DNA of 64,000 nucleotides from Heterotrichella gracilis (Eukaryota; Sar; Xanthophyceae; Tribonematales; Xanthonemataceae). The notes under the pieces are model-generated. The model saw only the letters and a program-made list of their open reading frames with translations, was not told the DNA's origin and did not search any database. Below are positions 1-12,020 of this stretch, piece by piece; within the stretch, counting starts at the first letter, position 1; the number at the start of each line of letters is the position of its first letter. The DNA lies in NCBI GenBank assembly GCA_032358255.1, contig JAULBX010024184.1, positions 1 to 64,000 on the forward strand, written 5' to 3'. The position numbers and the translations under genes were made by a program.

Positions 1-3000
1 CAAAATCCCTCCCCTCCTGCTCGATCCTCTGATTCTCCTGCGCTCTCCGGCTCAGCCGGGGCCACAGTCGCGCCCCCCCACCCCCCCCCCCGGCCCCCCC
101 CCCCCCCCCCATGTGATGCACCCAACGTACTCCACCCTCCCCACAGGCTGTGTGGGATGCCCTCTCGGGAGCGCACGCATCCCAGGTGGGGGCCAAGCGG
201 CGGCGGGACAGCGCACCCCACGGCCCCCTCCCCTCTCCCCTTCAGTCCGTATCCCCCCTGGACCTGCTCATGCGAGCCACCGAGGGCGAGGAGGGAGCGC
301 GAGGCCTAGCGCAGGTGCGCACACCCCTCAACTTTGAACCCTACCAGAAACCCTAGCAAAGTTTGCGTATCACTGAAGGCGAGGTGCGCACACCTGCGCT
401 TAAGCCCTGAATCCAAAGCTATAAATTTTGGGTATAACTCCATTTCCAATTGTGCCAGCGCCACTATGTACTTTGTGAAGCCGACGCTGACTGGTGGCAT
501 GTGGCGCATGCTGGGGTGGATGTGGTGCAGTGGGGATCTGCGGCATGTGTGTGTGACGGAGGTACTGGTGGGGACGTATATGCATGGGGGTGTATGCGGT
601 TCCTCGCCCATCCACCAGCCCTCCACCCCTCGCCTTCCGCAGGAATACAGCAAGGTGACGGGCATGGATGTTGCCGCCAGCCCCTCACTGGCGCACCTGC
701 TGGCCTGGCTCACACGCGAGAGGCTACCGCAGGCCCTTGCGCTGACAGCTGTCAAAGTGTGGCTGCTGTCCAGGCACAGGTGGGGGGCGGTAGGGTTTGG
801 GCTAGGATTTTGGATAGGGCTGTGGGCGAGGGTTTAGGGTTTCCTTCAAATGCTGCTGGTGGCATGCGTGTAGGGTATAGGGTTTGTTAGGGGTGCGGGA
901 TTGGCGTGCAGCAGGTGGGGTGGCTGTGGCTGTGGCTGTGGCTGTGGGTAGCGCCCCTTTGCATGCCACTCGACAGCGTGCGACACGCGTTCTGACATCA
1001 GTATCTGTGGGGCAGGTGCATGCGCTCATGCAGGCGCTGCCACCTGGCGCCCCTTACAGCACTCATCATGTTGCACACCCGGCCCTCCTCCCTTCATAAC
1101 ACCCACCCCACCTCCCACTTCCCACAGGTTCGACACCAGTGACTCCCGTGCCCATACACTGACATCAGCAGCCCTGGACCACGCGCAGGCGCTGCTGCAG
1201 GCGCTGCCACCTGGCGCACCCACAGCCCTCGAGGAGGAGGTTCCGGCTGTGGCGGCCTGGCGGTACTGTACCAGCCTGGTGGGGGGGTGCTACCAGGGGG
1301 GCCTGCTGCGGCCGGAGGGTGTGTGTGGGTGGGTGTGCGAGCGGCTGGTGGTGGGGGGTCAGCTGCCGCAGGTGGCGCTGACCAGCCTGCTTCGCCTGGC
1401 GCAGCTGTGCATCAAGGTGAGGGTGTAGGGTTTTGGGGTGAGGTTTGGGGTGAGAGTGATGCAGCTGTGGATTCGGCTTGTGGCGGTTGGGCAAACCCTT
1501 GTGTGGGGTACAAGAGGGGGCTAATGGCATCTTCCATGGGTTAAGGGGTTGAAGATGTGCTGAACATTTGCAAAGAGCAGAACGTGCATGCATGCAGGCG
1601 CCACATGGCAGCGAGTCGAGTGGCGCCAGCCAGCTCGTATCTGCTCACACTCTTGGCATGCCCTCCTCTGGCTTTGGTCAACCTCGCTTGATCAAGCACT
1701 CTGCTCAACCGACAGGCCGTGGCCACCTCCTCAGATCAGCTGCCATCCAAACCCTAAACTCTGACCCTGAAACCTAAACCTGAACCCTACCCCCTGTTCC
1801 GTGCAGGACGTTGCCACCTCCTCTGACCAGGTTCGGCGCCTGACCGACTTCTGCCTGGCACAGCTGCAGCAGCCAATGACCAAGCTCAGCAACAGGCAGC
1901 GCAGGGTGAGCAAGGTACGTGTGTGGGGAGGGGGAGGGGCTGTGGCGCCAAGGCTGACTGCTCAAAGCTTGACCCCGGGTGCTATCCTGACACTGTCTCA
2001 ATTGTTGGCCTTGCCGCCAGTATCTCAAAGGCAAGGTCGGCCCCACCACAGGCATGCGTCTCCCTCCTCTCACTCTGGTGCCTTTTTAAAGCCCCAACAA
2101 CACCCGGGCCTGCCCTCCAAAACCTACCCAATTCCCTTCTCTTCCCGCAGGCCTGCTCCTCCCTGCAGCGACTGGTGCCTTACAACTCCGTTGTAAAACC
2201 CCAGCAAATCGCCATTAAAACCCTAGTAAAACCCTAATAAACCCCTTCTCTTTCCCAGGCTTGCTCCTCCCTGCTGCGCGACCTGCTGTGCCTGGTGCCC
2301 CAGTCCTTTGTCGGGCTGGACCTGCTGCCGCTGCCACCTGGCGTCAACTGGGGGCCGGGCAGCGTGGAACTGGTTGCGCGCAAGGCGGCAGCCCTGGCGG
2401 GGGATGTGCAGGCCAGGTGGGGGAGGGCCTAGGGATTCGGATCTTGGGATAGGGTTTTAGTTTGCACTCTTGCTTAAGTGCATATGCCAATCATTAACAG
2501 TGCCCTAGCTTGAGAGTGTTAGGGTATATGGCCTCTGCTGACACCTTGGGTTTTCATGTGCACACCAGGGTTTTGTTCTACACCCCCTGCCCAAGGTCAT
2601 GCGGTACCTTGATCTCTAGTGTTTTCAAATGCACCCGCAGGGTTTTGTTCTACACCCCTGCCGACATCATGCAGCAGCTGGACACAGGCCTGGCCAACGG
2701 CAGCGTGGAACCTACCCTGGCAGAAATCCTATCAACCGTCACCAAGGGGGCAAAACAATCAGCGAAAGAGGAGGTGGTGGAGATCACGTGCGCGTGGGGA
2801 ATTTCCCATCCCGTGCGCGCTGCGGCGCAGTCCCTGGGACCCGTGCTGGGGGTGGGGCTGGTGGCGGAAAACGGCGGCGGCGGGGGGGTGCAAGGGGGGT
2901 GGTGGGAAGGGGTAGAAGGGGAGGTGGGGGGCGGCGATCGGGTGCTGCGCATGCGCCAGCTGTATGCGGTGGCGGTGCTGCGGTGCCTTGGGGAGCGGGC

Positions 3001-6000
3001 AGCGGAGGAGGATGTCGAGGGGGGAGGCCCCACCAGCAGCGGGTCGCAGCAGCAAGCATTGCCTCTGCACAGGTATGTGTCTACACCCACCTCTGTACCC
3101 CAGTCCCACATGTTGCATTTGTGTACAGGGTTTGGCACAAGTAACACCACCCTTCGTGTGACATTCCATTTCTTTCCTGTGGTATGTGGGGTCCTATAAC
3201 CTTACGAGGAAGGCGCAACCCATGATCAGCGTCCTCCAAGTTCACACCCATGTCCTACTACGGTAACCCCTGTGCGCCATGCTTAGGATGCATCTGCATC
3301 GCCATGCACTGTGTGCCCACTGTGCTAGGATTTTGCGCATGTTGGCAGGGTGCAGGATTGATAATGTGGGGTTTGCTAGGGTTTTTCTTGGCTGGATTTT
3401 CCCTTCTGGTTTACCTGGCTGTGCTCTGACACCCCCTCCCTCCCGTGCTGACGACACACTTATTGTGATGCCGCAGTGCGCTGGTGGGGTGGCTGGTGAA
3501 GCAGGGGGATGCGCACGCATCAAGTACAGGGGAGGACACCCGCGCTGCCCTTGCGCTGGCACTGGCTGCTGCTGAGGCAGGGCTGATGTGTCCCAAGCTA
3601 ATGCTGCAGTGAGTAGCGGGAAACCCTAAAGACCCTTGATGATGTGGCTCAAAACCCTAATGCTGGACTGCATGGCAAAATCTGAAAGCCCTTGTTTTCA
3701 TGGCTGAACACAGTAGTGCACGAAATTTGTTCATGGCTCGAAATGCCAATGCATTGCTGCCCAATTTGGCCTTAGTCCTAAGCATCCAGTGCACCACTTC
3801 ACTTCATACTGTATCTGTCAAGTTGATTAAAACATCAACATTATGTATTCATATTTTGTGTTCAATTTTATCTCTTTCCCGGTGCAGGACGGTGGTAGCC
3901 CAGGGGCTGCTGACCATCCCTGGTCCCCGCTGCGACTTCCTGCGCATGTGTTTCATAACATTCCACCCCCGGCTACTCTTCCCGACCCTGCGGCAAAACC
4001 CTAGCGCGCACACTCAACACCCTATGGTAGGGTCGCAGTCGATGCGTGCACAGTATGCCAGCCAACGGGCAGCCGCGCTGCAATGTGAGGGCCCTGAATC
4101 CAATTCTCAAGGGGAGTATGATAACTTGGATGGATATGGGGAGGGGGAGGATGTGAGGATGGAGCGGGTGATGAGTGGGGGAGCAGCCAGTACCAGCAAT
4201 GCCAAGGACCAATCAGACCGTGCCCCGGGAGGCGATTTGACAGGGCTCCGGGAAAGAATCGCTGGGATTTTGCAACTGGCAGTTCATCCCCGAACATCAG
4301 CACTGGCACAGCCCGGGGGTGTCTCCCTTGCCAATGGGTGGGGTGGGAACGGCAGGGAAGGTGGCGGCGAGGGTCATGTGGGTGTCAACACAGGCAAGCA
4401 CTATGGTGAGAATGGTGGCGCAACTGGGGGCAGCAGCGGGGACCGGGGCGCGAGCCTGTGTGTCGTGTTTGGAGAAGTAGCAACGCTCAGGTGAGAGAGG
4501 GCTCAGGCTGAGGCTAGGGGTTGTGTGGCGATGATGGGGACAAGGAGAGTTGCTCATCATTGCTCATCATCTGATATCCATTGAGGTTGCTCATCGTGGG
4601 GAATGTCCGTGAAACTCATCATCGCTTTGCTCCATATGTTTTTCCATGCTAGCTTGCACCACACACCTCCGACGGTAATTTATTTGCCATCAGGTGTGTA
4701 TAATCGCATTGCAACATGGGCAGCAGAGGGCAAGGGAGTTTGTTTGGGGTTGAATGACGCCTGTGCAAGGGTGGTGTAGTGCCTATGGTAGGGTTTTTCT
4801 CGGCTCAAGGCAACAGTTGCTACCTGGAGTCCATGTGACACCCTTGCTAACGCAGCAAAACCCTGCTGTAGGGTTTGGGAGCGGCGGTGGCTTGCCCGCT
4901 GGCTGGCCTCAACCCTAGCCTCCCGCCTGAAAGCCCTACTGTCCCCAGCACCCGAGCTAGGTGCTAGGGTTTTGCCTCTGAGCAACAGCACCCTAATGGG
5001 GGCCCTGGCACTGCTGGATGTGTGTGGGGCTGAGGCCACTGCTCTGCACCTGCTCACGCGCCTGCTCAACAGGTAAACCGTGCACCCTTGTGAAAACCCT
5101 AGAGCTGCTGGGTGTCAAAATCCTGTCAAACCCTTGCTTGGTGTCAAAACCTTGTCAATACCCTAGGCTCCTGCACGCGGTGCAAGGCTGGGGCTACTGC
5201 GCTGCAAGTAACCACTGCATGTTTATGCAAAACCTTGGCTGGGGTGTTGCTGCGGCTTCATTTTGTACAATATCGGCCATCTCATTTCAGGCCTTTGCAC
5301 CATGTGCGATGTGGTGCCCACCAGCACTGCACTGCGGCGAGTGCAAATGCACAAATAATGCAGCGCAGGACCGAAAACCCATGTGCCTTCCCATTCAAAA
5401 CCCTTATACCCTCAATGACAAACCCTACCCACCTTTGTGGCTGCAGGTGGATGGGCATCAAGGCGGAAGCGTCCGCCAGCGACACCCCCAAAACCCTAAG
5501 CGCCACCATTGGGGTCAATGAAACGGTGCTGCTGGCGGCGTTGGTGGCCCGAGCGGACGTGCTCGCGGCTGTGGGGTCGTCAGCAGAGGTGGTGGCGGAT
5601 GTGGCGGGGCCTATTTTGGGGGGCAAGATCTCGCCGCAAGGTGGGCGCTCGCATTTTGGGACCGTGGTGGAGTACCTTGCATTCCTGGTGGCGCGGTTCA
5701 GGTGAGGGGAGAACCCTTGACAAGGGTTTGGTTGGGATCATCCCTGCCCACTGCATGTGGTGGTCCTTTCTGTTTGGGTGCGTATATGAGTGGGGGTATG
5801 AGTACCACTTGTGGAGTACCCCACATTCCAAATGGTGCGGGGTCATGCACACAGTTTGCCTTTCCGCTGAAAGCACTCCCAACCCCGTCCCTCTCCCCAC
5901 CCTCCCCCACCCCCTCCCGCAGGTCCAACCCAGCGGTGCAGCAGTGGTGGGGCGGCGTCACCACCCACCACACCCCCCAGTTCTGGCTGGTGGCCCACCT

Positions 6001-9000
6001 GGAGCCCTACCTAGACCCCACCCTCCTCCCCGCCACCTTCCCCACCACCCACCCCACCGCCAAGGCGCCTGCCACCCAGCCCGCCACATCAGCCCTAGAG
6101 CTTTCCCTCGAGCTGGGGAAGCACAGGGAAGATATGGAACGGGTGTGGGAGGGGGTGGAGGAAGGGGGGGTCAAGGGGGGCAACGGGGTGTTGAAAACCA
6201 CGGAGGGTTTCCTGCGCGTAGCCCTGGGTCACCTGGAGAAAATCCCTATGGGGTCTGGCAGGGGTGGGGCGTGGGAGGAGGTGGCGGTGGCGGTGGTGGT
6301 GGGTGCGCTGGCGGTGGGTGCTGGGAGAGGGGCGGTGGGGGGGAGCGAGGGGGAGGTGGTGGCTCGCCAGCGATGGCTGGTGGCATGCCTACTGGAGCTG
6401 AAGGGGAGGATACCGGCGGCAGGCAGGTGGGTATTTGTAAGGGTTTTGCAAGGGTTTTGGTTTGGATATATATGGCATCTGACAGGTGCATATCTGCATT
6501 GTTATGGGTGCATGTCTGTGGGGCTTTGCAACTGCATGTGTGTGTAATGTGTGCGTCAAGTGGTCATGTGGTTTCAATGATGATGTGGTGCACCTGTGTA
6601 CAATGGTTTATGGTTTTGATGCAGGGGGGACGCGTCAGTCCTGCTGGGGAAGTCACTCACCGCTGCATGCTGGTCACTGCTGGGACAAGCACTGCAGGGA
6701 GAGCAGGTAAGCTACACCTTCCACTGAATCCTAAACCCTAAATTGAAGTGCGCCGACCGGCTTCAATCCCCCTCCACCCTACCCACCCCCCTCCACTATC
6801 CCTCACCACTCTCCTCTCCCCTCCCCCCCTTCCTCCCTCCAATCCAGCTACTTAAGTCTAGGAGACTGTTTAGGGCTTGGAGACTGTCACATGCATCATT
6901 TAGTTGGCAAGCATGCGAGAGGGGAAAAACTCTTGTGTATGGCAGTCATGATTAGGATTCAAGGTCCTATGTGGTGCACTGGAAGCTAACTTGCACAATC
7001 CTAGACCAGTACAAAGCCTTAAGCTAGGGGTATGGTTGGCAAATCACGACGCTCTAGGCCAAGATTTGCCATCGCATCGCAACGCCCTAGGCTGTCGTTG
7101 GCTACTGCTTCATGAAGCCCTATACTAAACTTTTCATTGCAGCACATCACTCTAGCCTAGGTTTTCCCCCCCACATCACAAACCCTCTCCCCCCGGCCCC
7201 CCCGCAGCGTGAGACACCCCCCCAAGGGGTGTTACAACTCCTCCTCAGTGGGGTAGTGTACGGCCTGGTTGACCTCCCCACAGCCTGCCAGCTGGCAGTC
7301 GGCTCCCCATGTGACCAGCGCAGCCTCACATGGCTCGGGGCCCTCCTGGGGCCCGCCGCCACATCCCAAAATCCCGCCAGCCCCGCAGCCCAGGGGGTGC
7401 AATTAGAGGCCTGGGAGCTGCACTCCCTGCGGTGCCTACAATACCAAACCCCTTGCGCGGTGGTGGGGCCCATTTTGGCGCAGATGCTGACAAATGCGCA
7501 GGGGGCGCTGCAGGCCGGGGTGGTGGCCATCGCGGCGCACCCCCCCACCAAATGCGCGGCATTTTCCGACCCCCAGTGGCTGTACCAGCACGCCATGAGC
7601 CTCACTACACCCCCTCTAGGTACCTTCATCACCACCGCTCTGCCTGCCAGGTGCGCTGCTGTGTAGCCAAGATCTCATCTTGAGAAGGAGGCCATGATCT
7701 TGTATCTTCTCCCACACACCGACATGGTTATCAGCTTTCTCGCTGTTGCTGCATAAGCTGTGTACCGTATAAAGAGATAGACACCTTGATGCCTAGAATC
7801 CTCATTGCCAATCATTCTTAGCACTCAATTTCTGCACCGCCCGCCCCGCGCCCACAAGCAGCCCCCATCCCCCCACTGGGTGGCCATATGCGCTATGCTG
7901 CCTGCTACCCTCTGCCCCCCCGCAACCCCAACTTCCCTCCCACAGGGTTGCGGTGTGCGCCATGCTGTCCGCCACGCCTGGGCTTCCCGGCTCCAAGGTG
8001 GTCATATCAGACATCAGCTTTGAGGGGGTGTACTCCCGCGCGCTGTCGGGCCTGGGTGCTCCATGGGCGCGCCTGGCATGGCTGGTGCTGCGGCTGATGC
8101 TAAACGAGCAGGTGGGTGCGGTGATGTTCTGGAGAGGGGAGGAAAATGTCGTTTATTTGGTTGTTCTTTGGTGCAATCTGATGGAAAGTGGGCGTCCCTG
8201 AACCCTTGCCCGCGAGTCACACGCTCCCAGCTGGTACTCCCTCTGCCTCCCCGCATGTAGGCACGTGCGTTTGGCCCATGCGCCCCCCTTCCTTGCCTGC
8301 ACGCACACCATCATAGTCACCCCCCCTCGCCACCGCTACCTGCCACCACCCGTTCCCCTGCACCGCCTTCACCCCCTTTCCCCCCTTGCCTTGCGCAGGT
8401 CCTGCTGGGTCAGGTGCGGCGTGGTGCCACCTCGTCTGAAGCCCTGGCAGCCGCCGCCAGGGCCTATGGGGATGCGCAGCAGGGGCCACACAAGATTTCG
8501 GAGGATGAAAAGGCGTTTGCGGCAAAGGTGGGGTGCGGGTGTACCTACGTTATTGTGTATCTTGTGGGTGGGTGCGGGTGTGAGTGCGAGCGGGTTGCAA
8601 TTGGAGTACACGGGATGGATGGGGGTCACCAATCCATCACCAATCCATCCACCGTGGGAGAGCTGTCTCAGACGCGGTGCCATCCAGATTGGAAAGCATC
8701 CCCTGTGCATTCCCTTTGCATTTGCCTTGCATTCCACATTCACCAATGCCCCTTCTTGCTTTCTTGCAGGCGCTAGGGCATACGCTGGTCCGCCCTGGGA
8801 TGGCAGCTGAGTACAGCGCCCTGTGCTGGACCTTAGGCAAGGGCATTGGAGCATATCTGCTGCAGCTGTGTGACTGGACGCTGCAGGTGAGCCATACTGC
8901 CCACTGTGCCCTTGCCACTGCACACCATGGCCCCCACACGTTTCTTACAGAAGGCGAAAACCCTGCTAGGACACCAGCACATGCCACCACGTTCCCTAAC

Positions 9001-11165
9001 CTGCCCTGACCAAATCCCAAAATGAAACCACCTTTCTTTTTCTAAATATATTAATTGCCCCTTTTTACAGGACGTGGACACCCTCCTAGGACGCCAGTCC
9101 CTCTCCTCCGTCGTGGCCCGCCGCTGCTGCCCCCCCGGCCCTTCGGGGGATGCCACGTCAGCGCTGGCGGAGGCGGGTGCGGCCCAGCCCCCCTTTGCGG
9201 TTGAGGGGGGCCTGGCTGCCATGGTTCTGTGCTGCTTGGCTAGGAGCACCTCTGGCCAGCAGAGGGACTTTGCGCAGCAGGTGAGGGTGTGTGTGGGACA
9301 CCCATACCCCGTCCCGCGCTTAGTAGGATCCTGTGTGCAGGGAGGTGAAGGGGCCTTGACATCGGTTCCTCAAGTCCGATTTCTAAACACTGTTCCTCTA
9401 GGCGGTGATGCACCTGTGGAATTACCTTAAACTCTCAACGCTGAGCTCCAAAACCCTAACACCTGTCCCCCCAGGTGGTGATGCAACTGGACCAGCTAGC
9501 CAGCATCATCAAGTCCCTGCCAACCACCACCACTGAGCCCCCCCCACCAGCCCCACCCCCGCCGCCGCCCGACACCCCACCCCCGCCACCTCCGCCGCCC
9601 GAAACCTCCTCCCCCATCGCCCAGCGGCGCACCACTGGGTTTGGAGCGGGCAGGCTGCGCCGCCAGATCACCAGTGCCAGCTCATCCATGCTGGCAAGGA
9701 TGGGCAGCGTGACTTTGGGTACGCTTGGTGGAACCACGTAAACATAAATGGCACAGTTATGTTTACAGTTGCGATCACAACTACAAGTACAACTACAATT
9801 ACAGGTTGCAGTTTGAATTACTGGCGCGGATGGGCAGCGTGACTGTCGATGAACTTAGTAGGAATGGTACAACTACGGTACAATCACTATCACCATCACC
9901 ATTACATTTTCATTCACAATTACATTTTCAATTACAATCACAATTACAATTTCAACTACAATTACAAATACAAGAGATCCAAGCAAAGCACAATGCCTGC
10001 GCCATATCATCCTGGTCAAATGAATCTATACAACGTCTGCAAAAGTATAATTCAGCGAAAGGCCGCACCAAAACGCCCACCTGCCACGTGTGCAGGCACC
10101 CCCGCCGGCGTACAGGTGGCGGTCTGGGAGCGGCTGCTGGTGGTTATGCCACTGCTGCCTGCGGTGTATGCAGACAAGGAGGCAGACGCAGCCAAGAACC
10201 TGCGCCATGTGCTGGCAAGGGCGCTACTGCAGCTGCTGGCATGCCCGCTGCTGCACGCGGGGCCGGAGGGTGGGGGCGGGGCAGGGGAAGGGGGTGCGGA
10301 CGCGCCCGACCCTGGGGCATCGCTGGTAGGGGCTGGGAGAAGGGTGTAAACCGTTATTAGTTGAGGGGGTTGATTCATTGCCAAGCATGGTTATAACATA
10401 AATTTAGCAGTTGATCGAGCATCGCCAATCCCTTGCTCATCTGGTGCTCGTGTATGCTTTTTCCACCCCCTGGTTGGGTTTTGACAGCCTTCATGCAATC
10501 ACGCAACCTCCTGTACCTATTCGCCCCCGCAGGCAGCGCAGCAGCTGGCGCAGGACAGCCTGTTCTCCCGCATGCTCAGCATCCTCCACGCCGTGCTCGG
10601 CGGCCAGTGGGCCCCCTGGCTTCGCGGCAGCCAGGACCGATCCCGCCTACGGGATGTGCCGCTCTTCGACGCCGCTCCCCAGCTGCAGCGCGAGCTGGCG
10701 GCGCTGCCATGCCCGCGTCGCCTGCGGCTCGCGATGCGCGCCGCGATCCCCGCCATGTCGCCGCCGCCGCCCGCCGCGGGGACCGACCCCGCCAATGCCG
10801 CCGACGCCGCCGACCCCTGCATGGACCTCGGCGTCGGCATCCTGCCGGTGTTGCACAGGATGGCGGAGCAAATAGGGGGGGGCGAGCTGTTGGGGCCAAA
10901 CCATGCGCCGCCGGCGCATCCCCCGCCCACATCCCCGCCGCTGCCGTTGGCGCCGCTCCCGGGGCAGCCGCCGCTTCCCGACCAGCCGCCGCTGCCCATG
11001 ATGCCGGAGGAGGACGGCGGCGATATGTCGCCCGCACCGCCGCTGCCGCCAGACGAGGCGCCACCGGAGGCTGCCCCCGTGGTGGTGTGCCAGTGGCTGG
11101 TGGGGAGTGTGCGCAAGCCAAGGTTGAGCCACACCTATGCGCCTGCTGGGTACCCGGCATTCTGA
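1..11165 (+). CDS. MED12: Mediator complex subunit 12 (MED12) homologue, 5' end outside window
   Basis: Large multi-exon gene. In-frame exons: 147-314, 643-779, 1128-1416, 1807-1914, 2259-2416, 2641-3072, 3477-3608, 3888-4490, 4872-5072, 5447-5701, 5923-6426, 6625-6706, 7208-7650, 7946-8111, 8399-8527, 8770-8886, 9071-9280, 9475-9718, 10096-10325 and 10533-11165 (TGA); together 1746 codons with no phase conflict. Two helical stretches resemble plant MED12 (CCT/CRP) as I remember it: a segment with GGCYQGGLLRPEGVCGWV, like the 'W..AEGLL.P....W' repeat, and LLCLVPQSFVGLDLLPLPPG, like 'LVLAVPDTFVALDCFPLP'. MED12 belongs to the Mediator CDK8 kinase module in the nucleus. The C-terminal part (from about 9530) is rich in Pro and acidic residues, with poly-Pro runs. 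No start codon is visible, so the N-terminal domain lies to the left. Identity rests on remembered similarity without alignment; another large HEAT-like protein is possible. Confidence 0.62.
76..110. repeat. Poly-C tract
   Basis: Nearly uninterrupted cytosines in the intron just upstream of the first visible MED12 exon (acceptor at 146). Likely slippage-prone and error-prone in assembly. Confidence 0.8.
918..950. repeat. GGCTGT hexanucleotide microsatellite
   Basis: About four to five near-perfect GGCTGT (Gly-Cys-like frame) units lie in a MED12 intron. A simple slippage repeat. Confidence 0.7.
1005..1222 (+). repeat. Partial copy of a MED12 exon in the preceding intron
   Basis: The words gcaggcgctgccacctggcg and ctgacatcag occur in the same order in the intron (about 990-1060) and in exon 1128-1416 (about 1161-1222), marking a decayed duplicate of the exon's first hundred bases. 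Confidence 0.75.
2147..2290 (+). repeat. Duplicated MED12 exon head with acceptor
   Basis: CAGGCCTGCTCCTCCCTGC at about 2148 mirrors the true exon start CAG|GCTTGCTCCTCCCTGC at 2259, about 107 bases later. Confidence 0.8.
2560..2680 (+). repeat. Duplicated MED12 exon head
   Basis: The word AGGGTTTTGTTCTACACCCC is present both at about 2569 in the intron and at 2639, where it spans the acceptor and start of exon 2641-3072. Confidence 0.85.
8940..9100 (+). repeat. Duplicated MED12 exon head with acceptor
   Basis: ttcttacag followed by a segment reading AKTLLGHQ (about 8941-8975) copies ttttacag plus DVDTLLGRQ at the start of exon 9071-9280. Confidence 0.75.
9388..9500 (+). repeat. Duplicated MED12 exon head with acceptor
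   Basis: ctctaggcggtgatgcacctg (about 9396) copies ccccaggtggtgatgcaactg at the start of exon 9475-9718. Confidence 0.7.
9750..9975. repeat. Degenerate ACAATT-type satellite in MED12 intron
   Basis: Low-complexity array dominated by ACAATTAC / ACAACTACA words, AT-rich and sharply different from the GC-rich flanks. It fills most of the intron between exons 9475-9718 and 10096-10325 and encloses a copy of the preceding exon tail near 9820-9850. Confidence 0.75.
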
Positions 11166-12020
11166 TATATTCACCTTATGTGCAGGCTGTAGTAGGTCAA
11201 TTTTGTGTTGCAAATGTATGCCTTGTTGGCTTTCTGATGCGTCCCCTAAATACAGCAATGGATATTAATAAACAACTCTCTTTCACATGTATATATCCCT
11301 TGCTAATATAGGATAGGCGCATGGTTCCGCGTTCCAATTGAATGCCCTGTTGGAGTTGGTTGCTTTTTTCCTTGGATATTTTACTCGGGGCTTCTTTGGT
11401 TCATCCAATTCAAGGTGGTCCTCATTGCTGGGGTCTATTTACGGCAGCATGTCAATGGAATTTTCCAGATTTTGGTAGGGGGCACGATTGGGATGGGCAT
11501 TATTGCAGTTGCAGCGAGCTTTGCAATGCGGCACGCACATGTGGAACAAACCGCTAATTTTGAACCCCGGTTTTGGTGGAAATAATGCTTGCAAGCAGCC
11601 TGAGCCTGGGGCCAGATGCAGCAAGGCTTGCACTGGATATTTTTACACCCCTTACTAATCTAGTAGATTGACATTCTGGCAGGCTGCATGTTACGGATGA
11701 TCTACACTCCTATATGATTTTATTCGTTTTCATGAAAATTATGCGGTGCATGTGCAATGTACTCTACACTGCACATATATATCTGATTCAGTTGATTCAT
11801 TTTCCTGGCAGTGGAACAGGTTGCACATCGCATTGCTGTTTGCCACAGCAGAAGGTAACCGCAAAAAAGGCAAAAAACAACGCGTTTTCCACAAGACACG
11901 TAAACATTGTAATATGATGATTGCCCCAGGTCCCATATACAATAGAAATGCTACGACCCGCCCCTTCATGGGGAGTGATACACTTCAACGCCCTACCCAA
12001 CGCCTGATCCCGCTGCCCAT
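11166..12020. other. Tail-to-tail intergenic region, MED12/LIG6
   Basis: About 850 bases between the MED12 stop and the LIG6 stop, noticeably AT-richer than the flanking exons. It contains an unassigned open frame at 11307-11585 on the + strand (separate entry). Nothing else is recognisable. Confidence 0.6.
11307..11585 (+). other. Unassigned open frame with two hydrophobic segments
   Basis: Open from a TAA at 11304 to a TAA at 11583-11585, about 92 codons, with no early ATG. An acceptor-like tatag|GATAG sits at its start, so it would have to be a terminal exon. It encodes two strongly hydrophobic stretches: one around FFPWIFYSGLLWFIQF followed by KVVLIAGVYL, then ILVGGTIGMGIIAVAAS. It ends with a charged tail (MRHAHVEQ...RFWWK). 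I recognise no family. It could be the last exon of an unseen small membrane protein, a relic, or chance. Confidence 0.25.

Noticed and set aside
10517-11258. Long minus-strand frames (about 190-205 codons) opposite the MED12 C-terminal exon
   Set aside because: They are shadows of GC-rich coding sequence: all mirror the + exon, have skewed Ala/Gly/Arg composition and no family resemblance.
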